Shown piece after piece: positions 10,210 through 25,300 of a stretch of 64,000 nucleotides of DNA (positions within the stretch are counted from its first letter, which is position 1; each line of letters opens with the position of its first letter). The position numbers were made by a program, and so were the translations under genes. The DNA is from Amoebophrya sp. A120 (Eukaryota > Sar > Dinophyceae > Syndiniales > Amoebophryaceae), in contig CAJINV010000006.1 in the NCBI GenBank assembly GCA_905178155.1, positions 4,341,938 to 4,405,937 of the forward strand, given 5' to 3'. Under the pieces are notes generated by a model. It saw only the letters and a program-made list of their open reading frames with translations. It had not been told where the DNA came from and made no database searches.

Positions 10210-13200
10210 GGAGATCAAGGGGGTACTAGGGGGAAGAGTGGTCTTTCTCACAGTGTAGTGATGAAGATATGGGTAATATCAACAATGCCAAGAATGCGAA
10301 AAAAAATGAAAACTGTCATAACCAAGCAGAAGAATTCCTATGTGAACAAAAGGAAAAGCGAAACGAAGTGAAGTACTCATCGATTTTTCGTTTATCAATT
10401 TCTTAACTCATTACGTTTAAATTTAATGCCACTTGCTGTCATTCTTAAACCTTGTTTGTATAATGGCTAGAACTTCTTTCATCTGATCTCTAGTGCAAGA
10501 CTTCAGTTGTGCCAGACCACGTATCATCTAAAATTGAACCTAATGCTTACTACCCTCGAACAAGATCCAGCCGCGAAAGCAACTAATGTCTATTAATACC
10601 ACTTTAGGAGAATATTGGAAATCGAATGAACCTGCCACAAAGTCGTGATCTAGTACTTTGTGCACTGGGGCGCTAGCGAGAAGTCCCTCACATAGGAGTG
10701 CACGAGGACGAGTAACGTGCAATCGTGGTTGAGGCTTTATCGCTTCGGTCACGCTTTCTTGACCGAATCTGAAATGAATTATGTACAGGCCTCTCCCACC
10801 TATTGAAATTGAAGAGAATCGGACGATGAACAAATGCACGATGGCGCGACGGTACAGCAGGCGAGCTCGGGGCTGCGAAGCGGAAAGAGCCCTATGTGTT
10901 TTCGTTTTGTTTTGTGTCAGCGTGATATATTTGTAGTCACACCATTATAGCGTTTTTTTTGCCTCCATTTTCTGACCGGCAGAGAGAGACATTTTAGCTC
11001 GACAGATGCTACTTTTCGCCCCTCAATTGTAGATGAAGATTTTGTTTTAGTAGCTTGAAGCAGATATGCAAAAGATCTAGATTTAGACAGAAGTGCTAGT
11101 GCACTTATTTCAGGATCTGGATCAATTTGCTTGTGCATCACGAAACAGAACAAGTGCCGTGAGATCTTCTATAGCATCCGTGGTACTATCATAGTTCTAC
11201 AGTGTGCCTGGTGTGAAGATGTCCGCATATTACAAAACGCAAGCGCTCTACTTTTAGTTTTTACCTCCAGGATCGCGGATGCTGCATCGGAGTTATTTGG
11301 CAGAGGGCAAGATCTAGGTTTTACTAGTAAATCCAAGAGGTGGATTTGTACGTGACGGGAACAAAGCCTGAACAAAGGATCTATTTGGTGTAGTAAGTAG
11401 TCGAGGCGTTGTACTATCGCAAAACTACGTGGCGGTGCTAGGATACTTTATTTCATCTTCAGTAGGTGGTGCTACTGCTAGCTGTAGTGACGAGGCGGTT
11501 TTTTCACTCAGTGCGCAAGCTGTGCCGTTTTCCCCCCCCCTTTAGAGATGAGTTCAAGTAATTTCCGGACAGCAATAGATAAACAAGTCATAGCACAATT
11601 ACCTGTACTCCGAGATGAACAATGCCACTACCTCCAGGTTCGAAAAAAAGACGAAACTTTTTACAACTACGCCTTTTTGTGTGTATAGTGATTTCAATAT
11701 CTGAACGGAAAGCTCGAAGGAGCTGTATCGATTTTGAGAAGCATTTATTAGCTGCTTGGAATCCATCAGACGACAGCAATAAGCCAGACTGTACTTCTCT
11801 CATCTTCATGTATGTTCTCGACGCAACATCAGAGCTGTTCTTGTGTAACATAAAGTTACCTGTAAAAATAGTACCAATACATAGTGGTGTCTGTGTGTGC
11901 TACTAACTAGTGCTCAATCGATTTTTGAGCCATCAATCAGGACAAAAAAATGTTCGAATGAGGGGGCATCAATAGCACTTGACCTGTCCACACGGAATAA
12001 AATCCGCGCCGGCCGCCCTCGGGACAAAAAAACTGTAGTACGCATAGACTGTGCGCAAGTAGACGATCGCTCGGCGGGAAATTTGTAGAAGCCTAGAATT
12101 GATGTCGTTGATACTAGCACGACCATCTTCAAGCAACGAAGAATGGTTTTTTTTGGAGGAGAGCAAACAGTAATTTTTTTTGGTGATCATCTTCAGAGCC
12201 GATCGCAAAACTTTATTTCCACTCCTGCGTTTGTTATTTTTCTAAGAATCTTCACAGAGCGTTCCCTTGTTGCAGGGTTAGAACCTACTCTGTGATATGC
12301 TACTCACTTGACAGCGAAATCGAATCGATTGTCGTGGGACGATAGCAAGAATATTAAAGCCGGTCGGCAGGAGCTGTAGAAAAAAGAACGAAAATTATTG
12401 AGACCAGGGCGTTGTTGTAGTAGTCGTGCGAGTTTAATACTTTTTACAACTAGTACAACGCGTCTATCAAATAAAGCACTCGTCATCACAAGAACTCTCT
12501 TAGGAGGGCAGCACTTGTTATCACAATTCACGACGGAGGAATGAAGCTAGAAAAAGTGTTAAAAGCTTGTACTATTACCAAATTGTGCCTGCGTTTACAT
12601 GTTAAATTTCTTTAACTTTCTAGAAGATTTTTCATCCGAAATCGAACATCATAACAGAGAAAAACCAAAGCAACTTATTCGACGAAACATAGTTTACCAC
12701 ACTTCTGCCTATGTTGAATAAAAAAAAACTGTTCATGAAATCGAAACTACACTTTGCTTTTTTTGAAATTTTTCACTATTTCTTATTCTTGCCCAAAAGT
12801 GGTCTAGGAGGTGGAGGTGGTAGACTTGTAGGTACTTATCGAAAAAGTTGAAAATAAAGCCAGACTTGAAAAGCCAAAGTCAGTTTTCTTCAACAGTAGT
12901 ACCTGATAGCTGGAAATTTGGATATCTGAACACTTTGTCGTTTCAGTATTCAAGTTGTGTACGTAGCTACATTTTTTATCTTCGACGACTTTCTTAGAAA
13001 CTTTTTCTTTTTCACGTAGCTTGCTGCTGACAGACAAGCAGGTGATGTGACAAGAGCTAGTCGCGACGTCGACACAGATCATCTTTGGAATAAGATTTAA
13101 ATACTTTTTGTCGGTCCCGATACTAACTTGACGACGAGGGGGGCCTCCGGTTTAGTAACCCTCCTGCGGATATCTACTTGATGTACTCGCGCGCTTAGCC

Positions 13201-13392
13201 GTGGAGCTGGAGATTACTTCAATATAGCAGGAGAGCGGAGTAGAGGACATCGTCGATCAAGAAGAACCCTTGGCGCTAATAGTCGTCTGTTTTTAGCCGG
13301 AAGACGCGCTGACGGGGGCAGAAGCGACAGCGGCAAAATATTAAATCTCGGGGAAAAAAGATTGTTCCCGAAGAAGACGACCAACTCCGAAG
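10210..13392. other. AT-rich intergenic spacer without introners
   Basis: Base composition shifts to A+T compared with the genes. I find no introner termini, no tRNA or rRNA, and no open frame whose content looks coding. The spacer should hold the 3' UTR of gene A and the promoter and 5' UTR of gene B, but I recognise no specific site. Confidence 0.6.
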
Positions 13393-16300
13393 ATGCAGGT
13401 CTTTTATTACACCTTCCTGCTATCAAATGCAAGAATGTCTGGGTCTGGAAGAATGCAAGATTTGTCATGCATATTTCTCATGACCCATGATGCCTGTAAT
13501 GCATGACCTAGCATCGCAGACTTTTAGAGGGCTTCCTGATGAACCTTCCGCGTGAGAAATGCCCTGTTCGTGTAGCACAAATTGCACCCCTCTTGCTGGT
13601 CATGCAATACCAATTTTTTTGGAGTCCAAAAACAGCATGACAAGTTGCAATCTTCCAGACCCAGACACTTTTGCAGTTGATGCCTGCTATCATTTCTCAA
13701 CATCGCCCACGTAGTTTGGGCTCGGGGTGGTTTGCACCACCAGACGGCGGTCGATACTTTTCCGACTGGAGCAAGGGGAGAATCTTCATCCCACGAGGAA
13801 CTACCAGGTTCGTTGCAACATGCAATCGGTCCTCGCCAAGATAACAATGGAAGAAGTGAAACCGAAGAACTACGTGGCGAAGAAGTAGGACCCTCCTCAT
13901 TCGCTGCTCATCTACTTATTTCCAAGAAGGATGCGCAAGGCAACCCGGAGGTACCCAAGAAGGATGCGCAAGGCAACCCGGAGGTGGAGGAGGTACTAGG
14001 GAGTGGCGCGGGCAGCTCGCAGCTTGGAGTTTCCGGTGCTGCTGCTGGCGAAGATGAAGAGAGGGGTTATGATCATGACCTCGATCATATTAGAGCAGCA
14101 GAGACCAGCACAGCCACTGCGTCCTCTCGACGTCCGGGGGTCGTCGTGTCGACCCCGCCCTTCGATATAAGCAGGACCTCTGATGCTAAACAAGATCCTC
14201 ACACTTCTATAACCCCTGCTGAGGACGAGGACGACGCCATAGAAGGGCTCGAGCGGGCCCCCGCGGGTTGGTCACGCACCATTTCTGCTTCGACAATCTC
14301 GAGCGCCCAGGACAACGAAGGAGAGGTGGACAAGAGTGTCTACTATTTTCCTTCCAGTGTCACTAAAGCCTTCAGTACGCCGAATATAGTATCGAAAACT
14401 CCGGATGAACCGACGTCCTTTCCCGGCACACCAGTCAGAAGTACTACCCCGAAACAGAGTCCATTTCGCGATGAAGCTGCAGCAGTTCCTGGTGTAGAAG
14501 TCGGAGGGATAGTTAGCGCGGCCGGAGTTGTGGGTTCGTCTTCGTTTTTGTCTTTTGATGATCTTCCCATGGGCCGCGGGTCGACACCAGCGGCTAAGAA
14601 GCAGGACAAGGAAATACAGCAACTAGTATCACAGGGCTTATCCTTATTTTTTCCACCGGGATCGTTTAGCTCAACATTCAGAGCTGGTGGTGCAACTAGT
14701 ACAACAACTACGAAAAAAGCCAGCCGAAGGAGAATCAAAAACCTGCCTTTGTGGCAGGTTGAGACTAAAAATCCGGAACAACAAGAGCCAGCCATCGTGC
14801 GCATGTTCAAACAGCGCAGAAGGGAACGGCTGGAACAGAAACGACGGAAACGACAGGAAGAGCAGGAGAGATTTATTTCCTTTGAGGGTCCGAATTCCTC
14901 AGATTTTGCGGCACCAAAAGATGGAGGTTTGTTTTCGGGAAGTAGACCACCGGAAAGTGTAAGTGATCAAGACGTTGACTCCAATGCGGGCAGCTCTACT
15001 GGCAGAAGTTCCTTCGGCCGCGAAAGAACTACGCCAGGAAAACAAGAACGTCGTGAAGGCCAAGGCCACCAGCGTGTCGGAGGACAGCAGACCAGCTCTA
15101 TGGCTCAACGTGTCATGCAAGATTCAGGACTCAACTCTATCATTGGCCGGTTTCTGCCGACCAACCTGAATTTTGCCAAAAACGGGTTCTACAACGAAAC
15201 GGAATTTGACAACGACAGTGATGTGGATGAGTCTTCACGAAAAAGTAGAAGTACTAGTGCTAAGAACAAGCGGGGGAAGAAGAATAAATTTAGCAGCAAC
15301 GGTATGGAAGCGTCAGGATCGAAATCGTCAAAGTTGAAATAGTATTGCGATGCATAAAATGCAACGCAAAAACTGCCTCTATTGCAGAGGACGCAAGGGA
15401 TGCAGATTGTAAGCCGTGTGAGCGGTAGAAACTGAGCTGCTAAGGTACTAGCATGACAAATAAAGGCGTCTTCCTTCCTCAAACAGCATTACAATTCGGA
15501 TTTCAGTTGTCTACCCAAATTTGTCATGCGCCACTTGAAAAGTAGCCGCCAACTGGTATCCGTTTCGTGCATCACAAATTGTTTCAACTATGACGATTTC
15601 GGTCCTGACACTCCCATAAACGGACTGGTGGATCTCGACACCGCGTTTCAGTTATGAGAGTGCACAAGAACAAGTCCCCGTGGAGGTCCCCCGCATTTGC
15701 AATGCAAAAAACCAAGCACACGTCTTATTGTATAGCTTTATTTAGCGCTGTCTGCATGACAAATTTATTTGGGACGACCTCAAGCACCACTACAATCCGG
15801 TTGTGCAGTAGATTTGTGATGCTGAAGGCACATTACTGCGCTGTTTTTTATTGTGTTGCTGTGTATAATGCCCTACAAATAATGAGGGCGGGGGGGGGAT
15901 GGACTTGGACAAGAACTTGTGCACGGTCATATCAGTTGTCTCAAGTGTCGAGAGACATTCTTTTCACCAAGAAGGAGCACGCTTTCGAAATATCAACTGC
16001 GAATACGTCTGGGTCTAGTAGAGCGCAAGTTTGTCATGCTCGGCTAGCATGACTCTCAAGTCTGTCATGCGCGTTACCCAAAAGCCCCACTTTTCTGTCA
16101 TGCAACAACGCAGCTTGTGCTTGTCATGCTGAGTAGACAACACCTAGCAAGAACTCAGAATCTTGTCATGCTGAGCGATCACTTGTGGCATCCTCATGAT
16201 TCGCCACTCAGCATCACACGTTGCCAAGCGCAGACATATTTGCAATGCATACGAAACCTGCTTAGCCTATTTGAAGAAGCTGGACAAAATTGAGAGCAGC

Positions 16301-19300
16301 GAAGACGATATTAAATGCAAATATTCACCCTGGAGGACGTCTGGAAAGTTGTGATGCTGGACTGTGGATGTTGGAAACACTTCCGAATGCAGCCAAGCAG
16401 GACAAGTTTGCAGAGCCAACGCTTTCTCATACGCAGCCCGCATGCGAAGCTGTGTTTTTGTCTGACAAATCAAAAGAGGGCGCGACCTTTGTTGGTCCAG
16501 GAATGGACAGATTGCACAGGAATGGAAGACCAGCATTACAAGTTCCCACTTTCCAGACCATTAGACATTTTTGCAATGGATAGACGATGCGTGGGTGGCG
16601 TTGATGACGGAGCTGTCGAAGACCCTGCACACGACCGGTGGGAGCGTGAATTATCGGAAATTCCTCGGAGCTCACGAGTTGAAGGAGCACGATAAATTGC
16701 TAGACCACTGGCGGACCTACGACAAGATGGCGATCCAGGAAGAAAGACAGGCAGCAGGTCTGGAGGGAGAAGTAGTTATAAATGCGTCCGATCTATGGAT
16801 TGCAAAAGTATCGTACTCGTACAAATGCATTACAAATTTCCTCAGCATGAGAAATAAAATTTGTAATGCGGATCTGACTTAACAAAATCATTTGTAATGC
16901 ATGATTGCAATACGAATGCGATGCTTTTGCACAGGATACGATCAGGACAAGTACCTGATTGCGAAATTGGTAGAAGTTTTCGACGCAGTATCGCAAGAAA
17001 AAACTGTCTCACTGTGAACTTGTGACGCAGAAAATGGAACACAGAACTCTTCGTCTTGCATTGCAAGACCTTGTATTTCCAAGCGTGTTTTATTCCCTTG
17101 GGAAGCGCGGGTGACAAATTTTCAGTGTCATGTTGCGCAAACTTGTGATGCAGATCTTGCATCAAAATCATCACAGTGAAACAGTTTTTTCGTGGGATAC
17201 GCAGACAGCGCAGATGGAGCTGATGCGAAAAGTAGAAGTCCGCCATCGTATAATTCGCCGCACAGGACGAGTACGACAACGTCTACAAAAACTACTTCCA
17301 AGCGAAACACCAAAGTTTTCGAGTTTGAAAACGGGGCGGATGAACTCACCTACGCTTTCTTGAAACAATCCTCCTGCATTGAGTACTTGCAATATGACAG
17401 TGCACAACTCCCCTCGTCTGTATGGTATGAATAGCAATACACACACCAGCGCACATGGAGCCTATGCATGACAAATCTATGTACCTAATCTAGTGCTGTT
17501 TAACGGGCTTCCAGAATTTGTCATGCATAATAGTGATACAAGGGAACAACTGGAATATTGGATTTTGCATGAGAAATGAGAACGAGGGAGAGTTGTGCAC
17601 TTCCATATGCAACTCGAGTCGCAAAACACGGTTTCGGAAACAAACAAGTTCAAACGGCTCATCTATTACAATGAAAAATGCCCCCACCCCAGAATTTGCA
17701 AAAGTTTCTCATGCATAAGGTTTTCAAATGCAGAGCTTTTTATCTATGCATGACAGGACTACGAGCCTTTCTGATGCAGAATCTAGTCATGTCGTGCGAG
17801 GCATCTTTTGCATAACAGACCCGGCTGCTGTTGGGCTCCTTTGCAACACAAATTTGAGCTATTCAGCATGAAAAATTTGTGATGCTAAGATATGCAAGAC
17901 GACGAATGTTTCATTTGGAAAGGTTTGCAATACAAATGTTCCCAAGTTCTGGGGGGGGGCATTTTTCATGGTAATATCATCACCGAGGCCGGGGTGTTAT
18001 GAACTGCAAAAGTATAAGTATCGTATTCGTATAAATGCATTACAAATTTCCTCAGCATGAGAAATAAAATTTGTAATGCAAATTTACCTTAACAAAAGGA
18101 TTTGTAATGCATGATTGCAAAACGAGTACGATACTTTTGCACAGAATAGGTGTGCACGACTTCGGAAACTTGGACCAGGAGCGAAGATATGAATTGCAAA
18201 AGTGTCGTACTAGAAGTAGTAGTTGCAATATAAATTCGCTTAGCATGACAAATGGAATTTGTCATGCTGATTTGCCTTGGGAACCAGATTTGTAATGCAT
18301 GACTGCGATTACTTTTACTACGAGTACGATACTTTTGCACAGGATAGAAGAGGAGGGGCTGCAGGTGGCTCACATGGCGTACAACCGGTTCTTGTTTTAC
18401 AAGTATGAGAGTGCTGCACAACTCCCCCTCCCCCTCATTTGTATTGCATGGACAGCAATACAAACACCCGCACCTGTGGGGCCTGTGCATGAGAAGTCTT
18501 CCATGCGCGTACTGTAGTACTGTCAGGGCAGCTTCCGGAATCTGTCATGCAAACAGTACCACAGAGCAGCAAGTGGATTTGGCATTTTGCATGACAAATC
18601 AGGGGGAGGGGGAGTTGTGCACTGTCACAACAAGCGGGACCAGGACGAGAAAGAGAAACTCAAACTGCAAGAAGAACTACAAAGGGAGAAATTACGGAAG
18701 CGACTGGAACATCAAAGCGCAGCCGAGAAAAATCCTCCTTGGAAGGAGCACCAGCATAAAAACCATAATACTATGCCGAATCTGTTAGAAAAAGATGAGC
18801 CATTTACATTTTCGCTGCATCAAGATGTCCGTCGTGAAGTGGTAGAGCCAGAACAGCAGAGGAAGCCCAGTATCAAATGCAAAAATGTCTGGGTCTGGAA
18901 GAATGCAGCTTGTGATGCTGCATTTGGATTCCAAAAAGATCGGTATCGCATGAGCAGCAAAGGGAACGCATTTTTTGCTACGCGGAGAAGGCATTTGTCA
19001 TGCCGAATAGGCATCAAGAAGCCCTCAAAAAATCTGTGATGCTAGGGCATGCATCACAGACATCATGGCTCATGCAACACGTGCGTGACTTGTCTCAGAA
19101 TCTTCCAGACCCAGACATTTTTACAGTTGATACCCAGTAAAGAAGTGCGATTTTTTACTGAACCAGCAATGGACCACCACCTTCACATCGTGCAAGAACC
19201 ACCGCAGCAACTGCTTGCAAGAGGTGAAGACGGCTTTAATACTGTTTCGTGCGTCGAGGGCAGCAAGAAGCTCGATTGTGGTGCTGTAATTATTCCGGGT

Positions 19301-22300
19301 AGTACGACGTCGACAAGTACTAGCTATTACAGCGCCGCTGATCCTCCACCAGGCGCAGCAGGCCCGCTTTTACTACACGAGGAGCACAAGTCTTTGCATC
19401 AGAATTGTCACAACAAGGTTGATGACCTTATGGCCGACCTCAAGTCCATCTCAAAACGGAATGAAACACTTCACCTAACACCTTCAGAGGAGATGGATGC
19501 AGAATCATGTCTCCTTGACCTGCAGCTTCCGTTCCCGCGCCAAATTACCGGCTCCACGGCCGCGCCAGCGAGCTCGATCGCGACTTTCAGGTCGACAAAT
19601 ATCCTATGTAAAAACGTCCCCACACCATAGTCAAGATGGGAAGTCTGCAACACAAATCCCCAAGTTTTGGGGGTTCTGCATGACAAGTTTCCATCTGCAG
19701 TGTAGTACTGGCTGGCAAGGAAAGCCGCATGACAAAGCCATTTTCTCGTCCTGTTTACAGCATTACAAATTCCAAAACACGACTGGAAATGCCTCTCATG
19801 GAAGTGCGCATTACAAATCTTCCTGTCATTGCACATTTGCATGACAACTCTGGGGTGGGGACGTTTTTACACAGGATAACAAATGCCCATAATTCATCTC
19901 CTCATGATCCCGGAGGTCCCCCTTGTAGTTCCACGTCGCGCGACCCCCGCTATCAAATGTAAAAATGTCTGGGTCTGGAAGGATGCAGAGGTTTGTGATG
20001 CAGCTGTGGCATGACCCAGAAGGGCTACCATGCACGCCCCAGCATCACAAGTTTTTAGAAGGTTTCTTAATGCGTAATCCGCATGACAAGGCCCTTCTTT
20101 CGGTGGCCAGAAATGTGCAGCTTTTGGCTTCCATGCATGACAGATTTTTGAGTCATGTGAAATGCGGATCGCAAGTTCGCATCCTTCCAGACCCAGACAC
20201 TTTTTCAGTTCAGACCCGCGTAGGTGGAGCGACGAGGACTCTGCGGCGTACAAGCACAAGCGACAACTTCCTGGCTGCGGAGGATGATGAATCAGGCAGG
20301 AACGGTGGAGGTTTCGGTCACCGTGGTCCTCCGATGTTGCAGTCCACCTGCTCTGGAGGTGCTCTAGTACTGCACGACGATAGTTTTAAAAATAGCGAGG
20401 AGCCTGACCCAGCAGAAGTAGAACGTCGAGAAGTGCTGTCGCCCACAACATGGCCCTCGTCTTCAGCCCTGGGCAGGAGCCGTAGCAGCTGCAGTTCTCG
20501 CGGCCGCGGCCCCCGGTCTTGTTCATCTGCCGTCGGGTTTTTATCCCCGATCGGAGATCATGATCAACAACGCGTTCAACATAGTTGTACCAGCGACGAC
20601 AGAAATAATGCAGACGAGGATGAAGATAGAAGCGCCGAAGCCGATCATACTATTGAAGATTCAGGTAAAGAGGACGAGGACCTTGAACATCTCCCGGAGA
20701 TGCTGGGAGAACGGTCTTTTTGGACCCGGTCGATGTCACCCGAAGGAAGCGTCAGGTCTGCTAGCGCATCGAACCACACAGCAGCGCCAAACACTTCGTA
20801 CAGCTTCTCGGCTCCTCGTCCGGTGGAACAAGCGACCATTGCTTGTTCGCCGGCTTTATGAATTGCAAAAGTATAATCCGATACTCGTATAAATGCATTA
20901 CAAAATTCCTCAGCACGAGAAATGAAATTTGTAATGCGGATTTACCTTAAGAAAAAGTAAAAGATTTGTAATGCATGACTGTAATCACGACGTCGAGTGC
21001 GATACTTTTGCAGTTGATAGGCTTTATCTTCTGGCGCTGCTTCCTCCCCCTATTTGATGTCTTCGAGAACTTCCGTACTGGCCGCGACTCCGGAATTGCA
21101 CCCCATGTCGTGGAGTGAAGATGTATTTTATACACCTGGCGCAGATCATGATACAGTAGATGTTCACGGGGACTCGTCTCCGGTGCTGTCCTCAGAACAC
21201 CACCCCGATCATATTCTGAGTAAAAACGTTCCCACCCCAGAGTTGTCATGCAAATCTGCATGCCAAAAAAGTTTCTGATGCGGAGCGCCATGAGAGGGAT
21301 TTTCTAGTCGTGTTTTGGAATTTGTGATGCTAGAATCAGCATGATATGCAAGATCTGTGATGCTGCTGAACGACCTAAACACGACAATTACACCACGAGG
21401 ACAAACTTGTCATGCGAAACAACCAAAGCTGGCTGATTTGTCTAGCAGATTTTCCATGTTTACTCTGGTGTGGGGTCGTTTTTCCTCAGGATAGATCAGT
21501 CGTGCAGGTGGAGCGAAGATCAGTCCTCTCTCGGTGTTGAGCAGCTGCACGGGGGGGCCACAGAACCGCGGAAGGTCTCTAGTACTGTCTCTTGCAGCAA
21601 GGGCCGCCACATCAAGACCTTTTCGTGCACGCGCGACGACGAAATCCCGCAGCTCGTCCTGGGGCCGAGTTTTGATAGTCCTACTCCGATGGAACAAGAA
21701 GAAGCGCGCGACGACGAAAGTCCGCAACTGGTCCTGGGGCCGCGTGGCTCGGACGATGTTGAGCTAGATGGTGACAGGGAACAAGTACAGGAAACTTCTT
21801 CATCCCCTGCTCGCCGACGTCCCCCACCCAGCATCTGGCTAGTTCGCGAATTGAAAATCGGGCTTTGCACCGAGTTCGTCCCCTACAATGCGCGGTCCAA
21901 TGCGAAATTTTTGCTGGAACTTTTAAGGACGACGGAAAGTTATAAGAGCGAACATGTTCTTGCGGGCTCGCAAAGGAAAAGTGATGAACCAGCTGCACAA
22001 GTGTCTCGTCGTGAACATCTCGCTGCGGCAGGAGCACCATCTTCAGGCCAACATCTACAACTTCCCCTATTGAGGAAAGAACCCGGCTGGGCAGCACCAG
22101 CGACACAAGTTCTTGTGCGGGAAAAGTCGGAGTTTTTGAAGTACAAAAAGGGCATTTTGTATGAACTGCAAAAGTATCGTACTCGTATAAATGCATCACA
22201 AATTTTCTCAGCATGAGAAATAAAATTTGTAATGCTGATTTGCCTTAAGAGAGAGATTTGTAATGCATGATTGCAATTACTACGAGTACGGTACTTTTGC

Positions 22301-25300
22301 ACAGGATATTTTGGTGGCGGTCTTGGCGATTGCGCAGGACCTGCAGGAGAATCAGGTTTATGCATTGCAAATATCGTCCCTGGATCGATCTGGAACAGTG
22401 CAACTTGTGATGCTGCATTTGGATGCTACAAAAAATCTGTATTGCATGAGCAGCAACACCAGCAGTCAAAGAAATTTGGCTACGCAGTAGATCGGGCATG
22501 TGTCATGCGGGATGTTGCGCATCGATGAGCGCTGAAAATAAAATCTGTGATGCTAGGGCATACATAACAGACATCGTGGATCGTGGACAATGTGCATGAC
22601 AAACTTGTTCTCTTCCAGACCCAGACGTATTTGCAGTTGATAAGGTTTCCATCGTGAAGCGGCGGAGCTGGCTGCAGGAGCAAAAACTGGCGGTAGAGGG
22701 GCGGATATGACAGTGCACAACTCCCCTTCGTTCCCATTTCTCATGCAAAATACCAAATCCACGCTTTCCCTCCTGTCACTATTATGCATGACAAGTTTAT
22801 GATCTGGTAGCCCAAATAGCACTACACTCCAGTCGTGCAAAAAAAATGTCATGCAAAACCGGCACTGTTGCTGATGCTTGTATTGCCGAGTTCATGCTAT
22901 ACAAATGAGGGGGAGCAGGGGGAGCTGTGCACTGTCATAGCGGAGGGCGAGAGAACAGAAAGTAGAAGATCTAGAGCTTCATCGTCCATGGGGTACTAAT
23001 GATTATACAGGTCGTTCCTCGACGTGGGAAGAAGCTGCGACAGGAGTTCTTAGTGCGGGTGCAGGTGCAGGTGCAGGAACAACGGGTCCTTTCGGAATCT
23101 ACCGCGGCGGAGCGCACGACGCGGTCAGCGACCTTCCGCGGCAGCAATTGGGTTCTTCACCTGCTGCGCCGCATACTGCGACCCCCGCTCCTGCAGTCGC
23201 TGCACTAGCATCGTCTTCTTTATTCCTGTCTCAACATGAAAGACAAGTCACCGGCGAAAGTTCCGGCAAGATTTCTTCCGGTTCGCAGCAAAGCACAATC
23301 AGTGATAGTACGAGCGTATCAAATGCAAATATGTCTGGGTCTGGAATGTTGTGATGCAAGTCACTGAATGATAAGCACACTGTAAAAATGCGCCACCAAG
23401 CATGACAATTTTTTTCATGGTTCTGTGTTGCGTATTCCGCATGAGAAACTGTGTGTTTGCATGAGAGTCAAGAGGAGCTCTTGGTTGCCACGCAGTACAG
23501 ATCCCAGAGTCATGCCAGACTAGCATGACAAGTCTCGCAATCTCCCAGACATCCAGGGATATTTGCAATCCATAAGGCGACCATAATTTCGATGCAGGTG
23601 CTGCTCAACATCATCAAACCGGTGGTGAACCGGAGCAGAGTGGCGGTGGTACAACGACCCCTGGAGCAGCAGGAGGTCCTGCTTCCTCTACTATGAAAAA
23701 AACCCCCTCCCACTTTTTCCTCGAGATACGCCCGGATTATAATGACTATGCATTGCAAATATGTCTGGGTCTGGAAGGTTGGAACTTGTGATGCTCACTT
23801 TGCACTCTAAAAAAATCTGTATTGCATGACCAGCAAGAGGAGCCCAGTTTGTGCTACGCGGGGAGGGCATTTGTCATGCGGGATAGGCATCAGGAAGGCC
23901 TCTAAAAATATGTGATGCTAGATCATGCATTACAGACATCCTGGGTCATGCAAAATATGCATGACAAACCTGGTAACCTTCCAGACCCAGACATTTTTGC
24001 ATTTGATAATGACCAAGAGGAAACTCAAACTACTACCGGTACCACGCGAGCGCTAAAATTCAACACGAAAACGGGCACCTTGCGCACTGTGCCCGCGGCC
24101 ACTGTACAACATCAACCTGCGGGAACTACATTAACAGCGGAAGGAGGTTCTGCAGCAGCAGGAGCAGCACAACAAGTCCTCTGGGCGCCGCGACGCTCGG
24201 CGTATTCCAGTCGTACGCGCGAAGCACTGTTCGGGGAGCAAAGATTTGCGGGGCAGCAGCGACGGCAGGAAGGGGAAAACGGTTTTTTACAAGTAGCGCA
24301 GGAAGTAGAGAATCAAGGTCAAGAAATAAGCTCACCCACAGCGCTCCTCGATGACCTGTCACAGCAAAGTCTGGTGAACACGCCCGTGGAGCGTATCCAG
24401 AGCAAATATGTCTGGACGTCTGGAAACTTGTGATGCTCAGTTGTGGATCATGGAAACTACACTTCCGAATGCAGCAAAGCATGACAACTTTCCAGAACGC
24501 TTTCTCATGCGCAGCCCGCATGAGAGGCTGCGTTTTTTTATGACAAAAGAGGCTGCCGCTGCGGCTGCGCCTTGTGTTGGTCATGCAATACAGATTGCAC
24601 AGGAATGGAAAACCAGCATTGTTTCGTCCAGACCTCCCAGACATCTTTGCAATGTCGATAGAGCAGCAGTTGCAACGAAAGGCTATGCTGCCAGTCTGGA
24701 TCTACTACCTAGCTCTGAAACTGGAGACAGATGTAGAGACTGCGGAGTTGAATGAGTTTATTGAGAAACGGTACGCAGTTCCAGCATCGGTCGATGAACA
24801 AGACGAGGAGGGGGCCGCAGATTCGCGCGACCTTGTGCGACGACGAGGAGCAGTAGAGCAACTAGACAAGGAAAAAGAAAAATTGCAGAAAAACCACACT
24901 TATGCATTGCAAAAATGTCTGGGTCTGGAAGAGTACAAACTTGTATATGCGCATTTCAGAACACAGAAAAATCTCTCATGCATAGGCAGCAAAAGTTGCC
25001 CTCTTTCTGTCACCAAAATTCAGGGATTTGTCATGCGGATTCGGCATTGCAAACGCTTCTCGAAACCTGTGATGCTAGAGCTTCCATGCCAGCCCTTCTG
25101 TGTCATGCAAAAGCAGCATGACTCTTCCAGACCCAGACATTTTTGCAGTTGATAACACGGGTAACGACGTTGATCTCGGGTACGTTCTTAGTGTCATGTT
25201 GCGGGAGCGGCTGACCGCGCCGCGGTATTACGACATCGTCGCAAAATTGCACTTCCAACTTGGGTATCAAATGCAAATATGTCTGGGTCTGGAAGATTCC

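Noticed and set aside
11131-11906. Two + strand frames sharing the words DAASELF and DATSELF
   Set aside because: Similarity is limited to a few codons in otherwise unrelated sequence, too little for a gene family call.
12804-13082. 92-codon minus-strand frame upstream of gene B with an ATG start
   Set aside because: No recognisable domain and Ser/Thr/Lys-rich content compatible with chance. It remains possible but unsupported.
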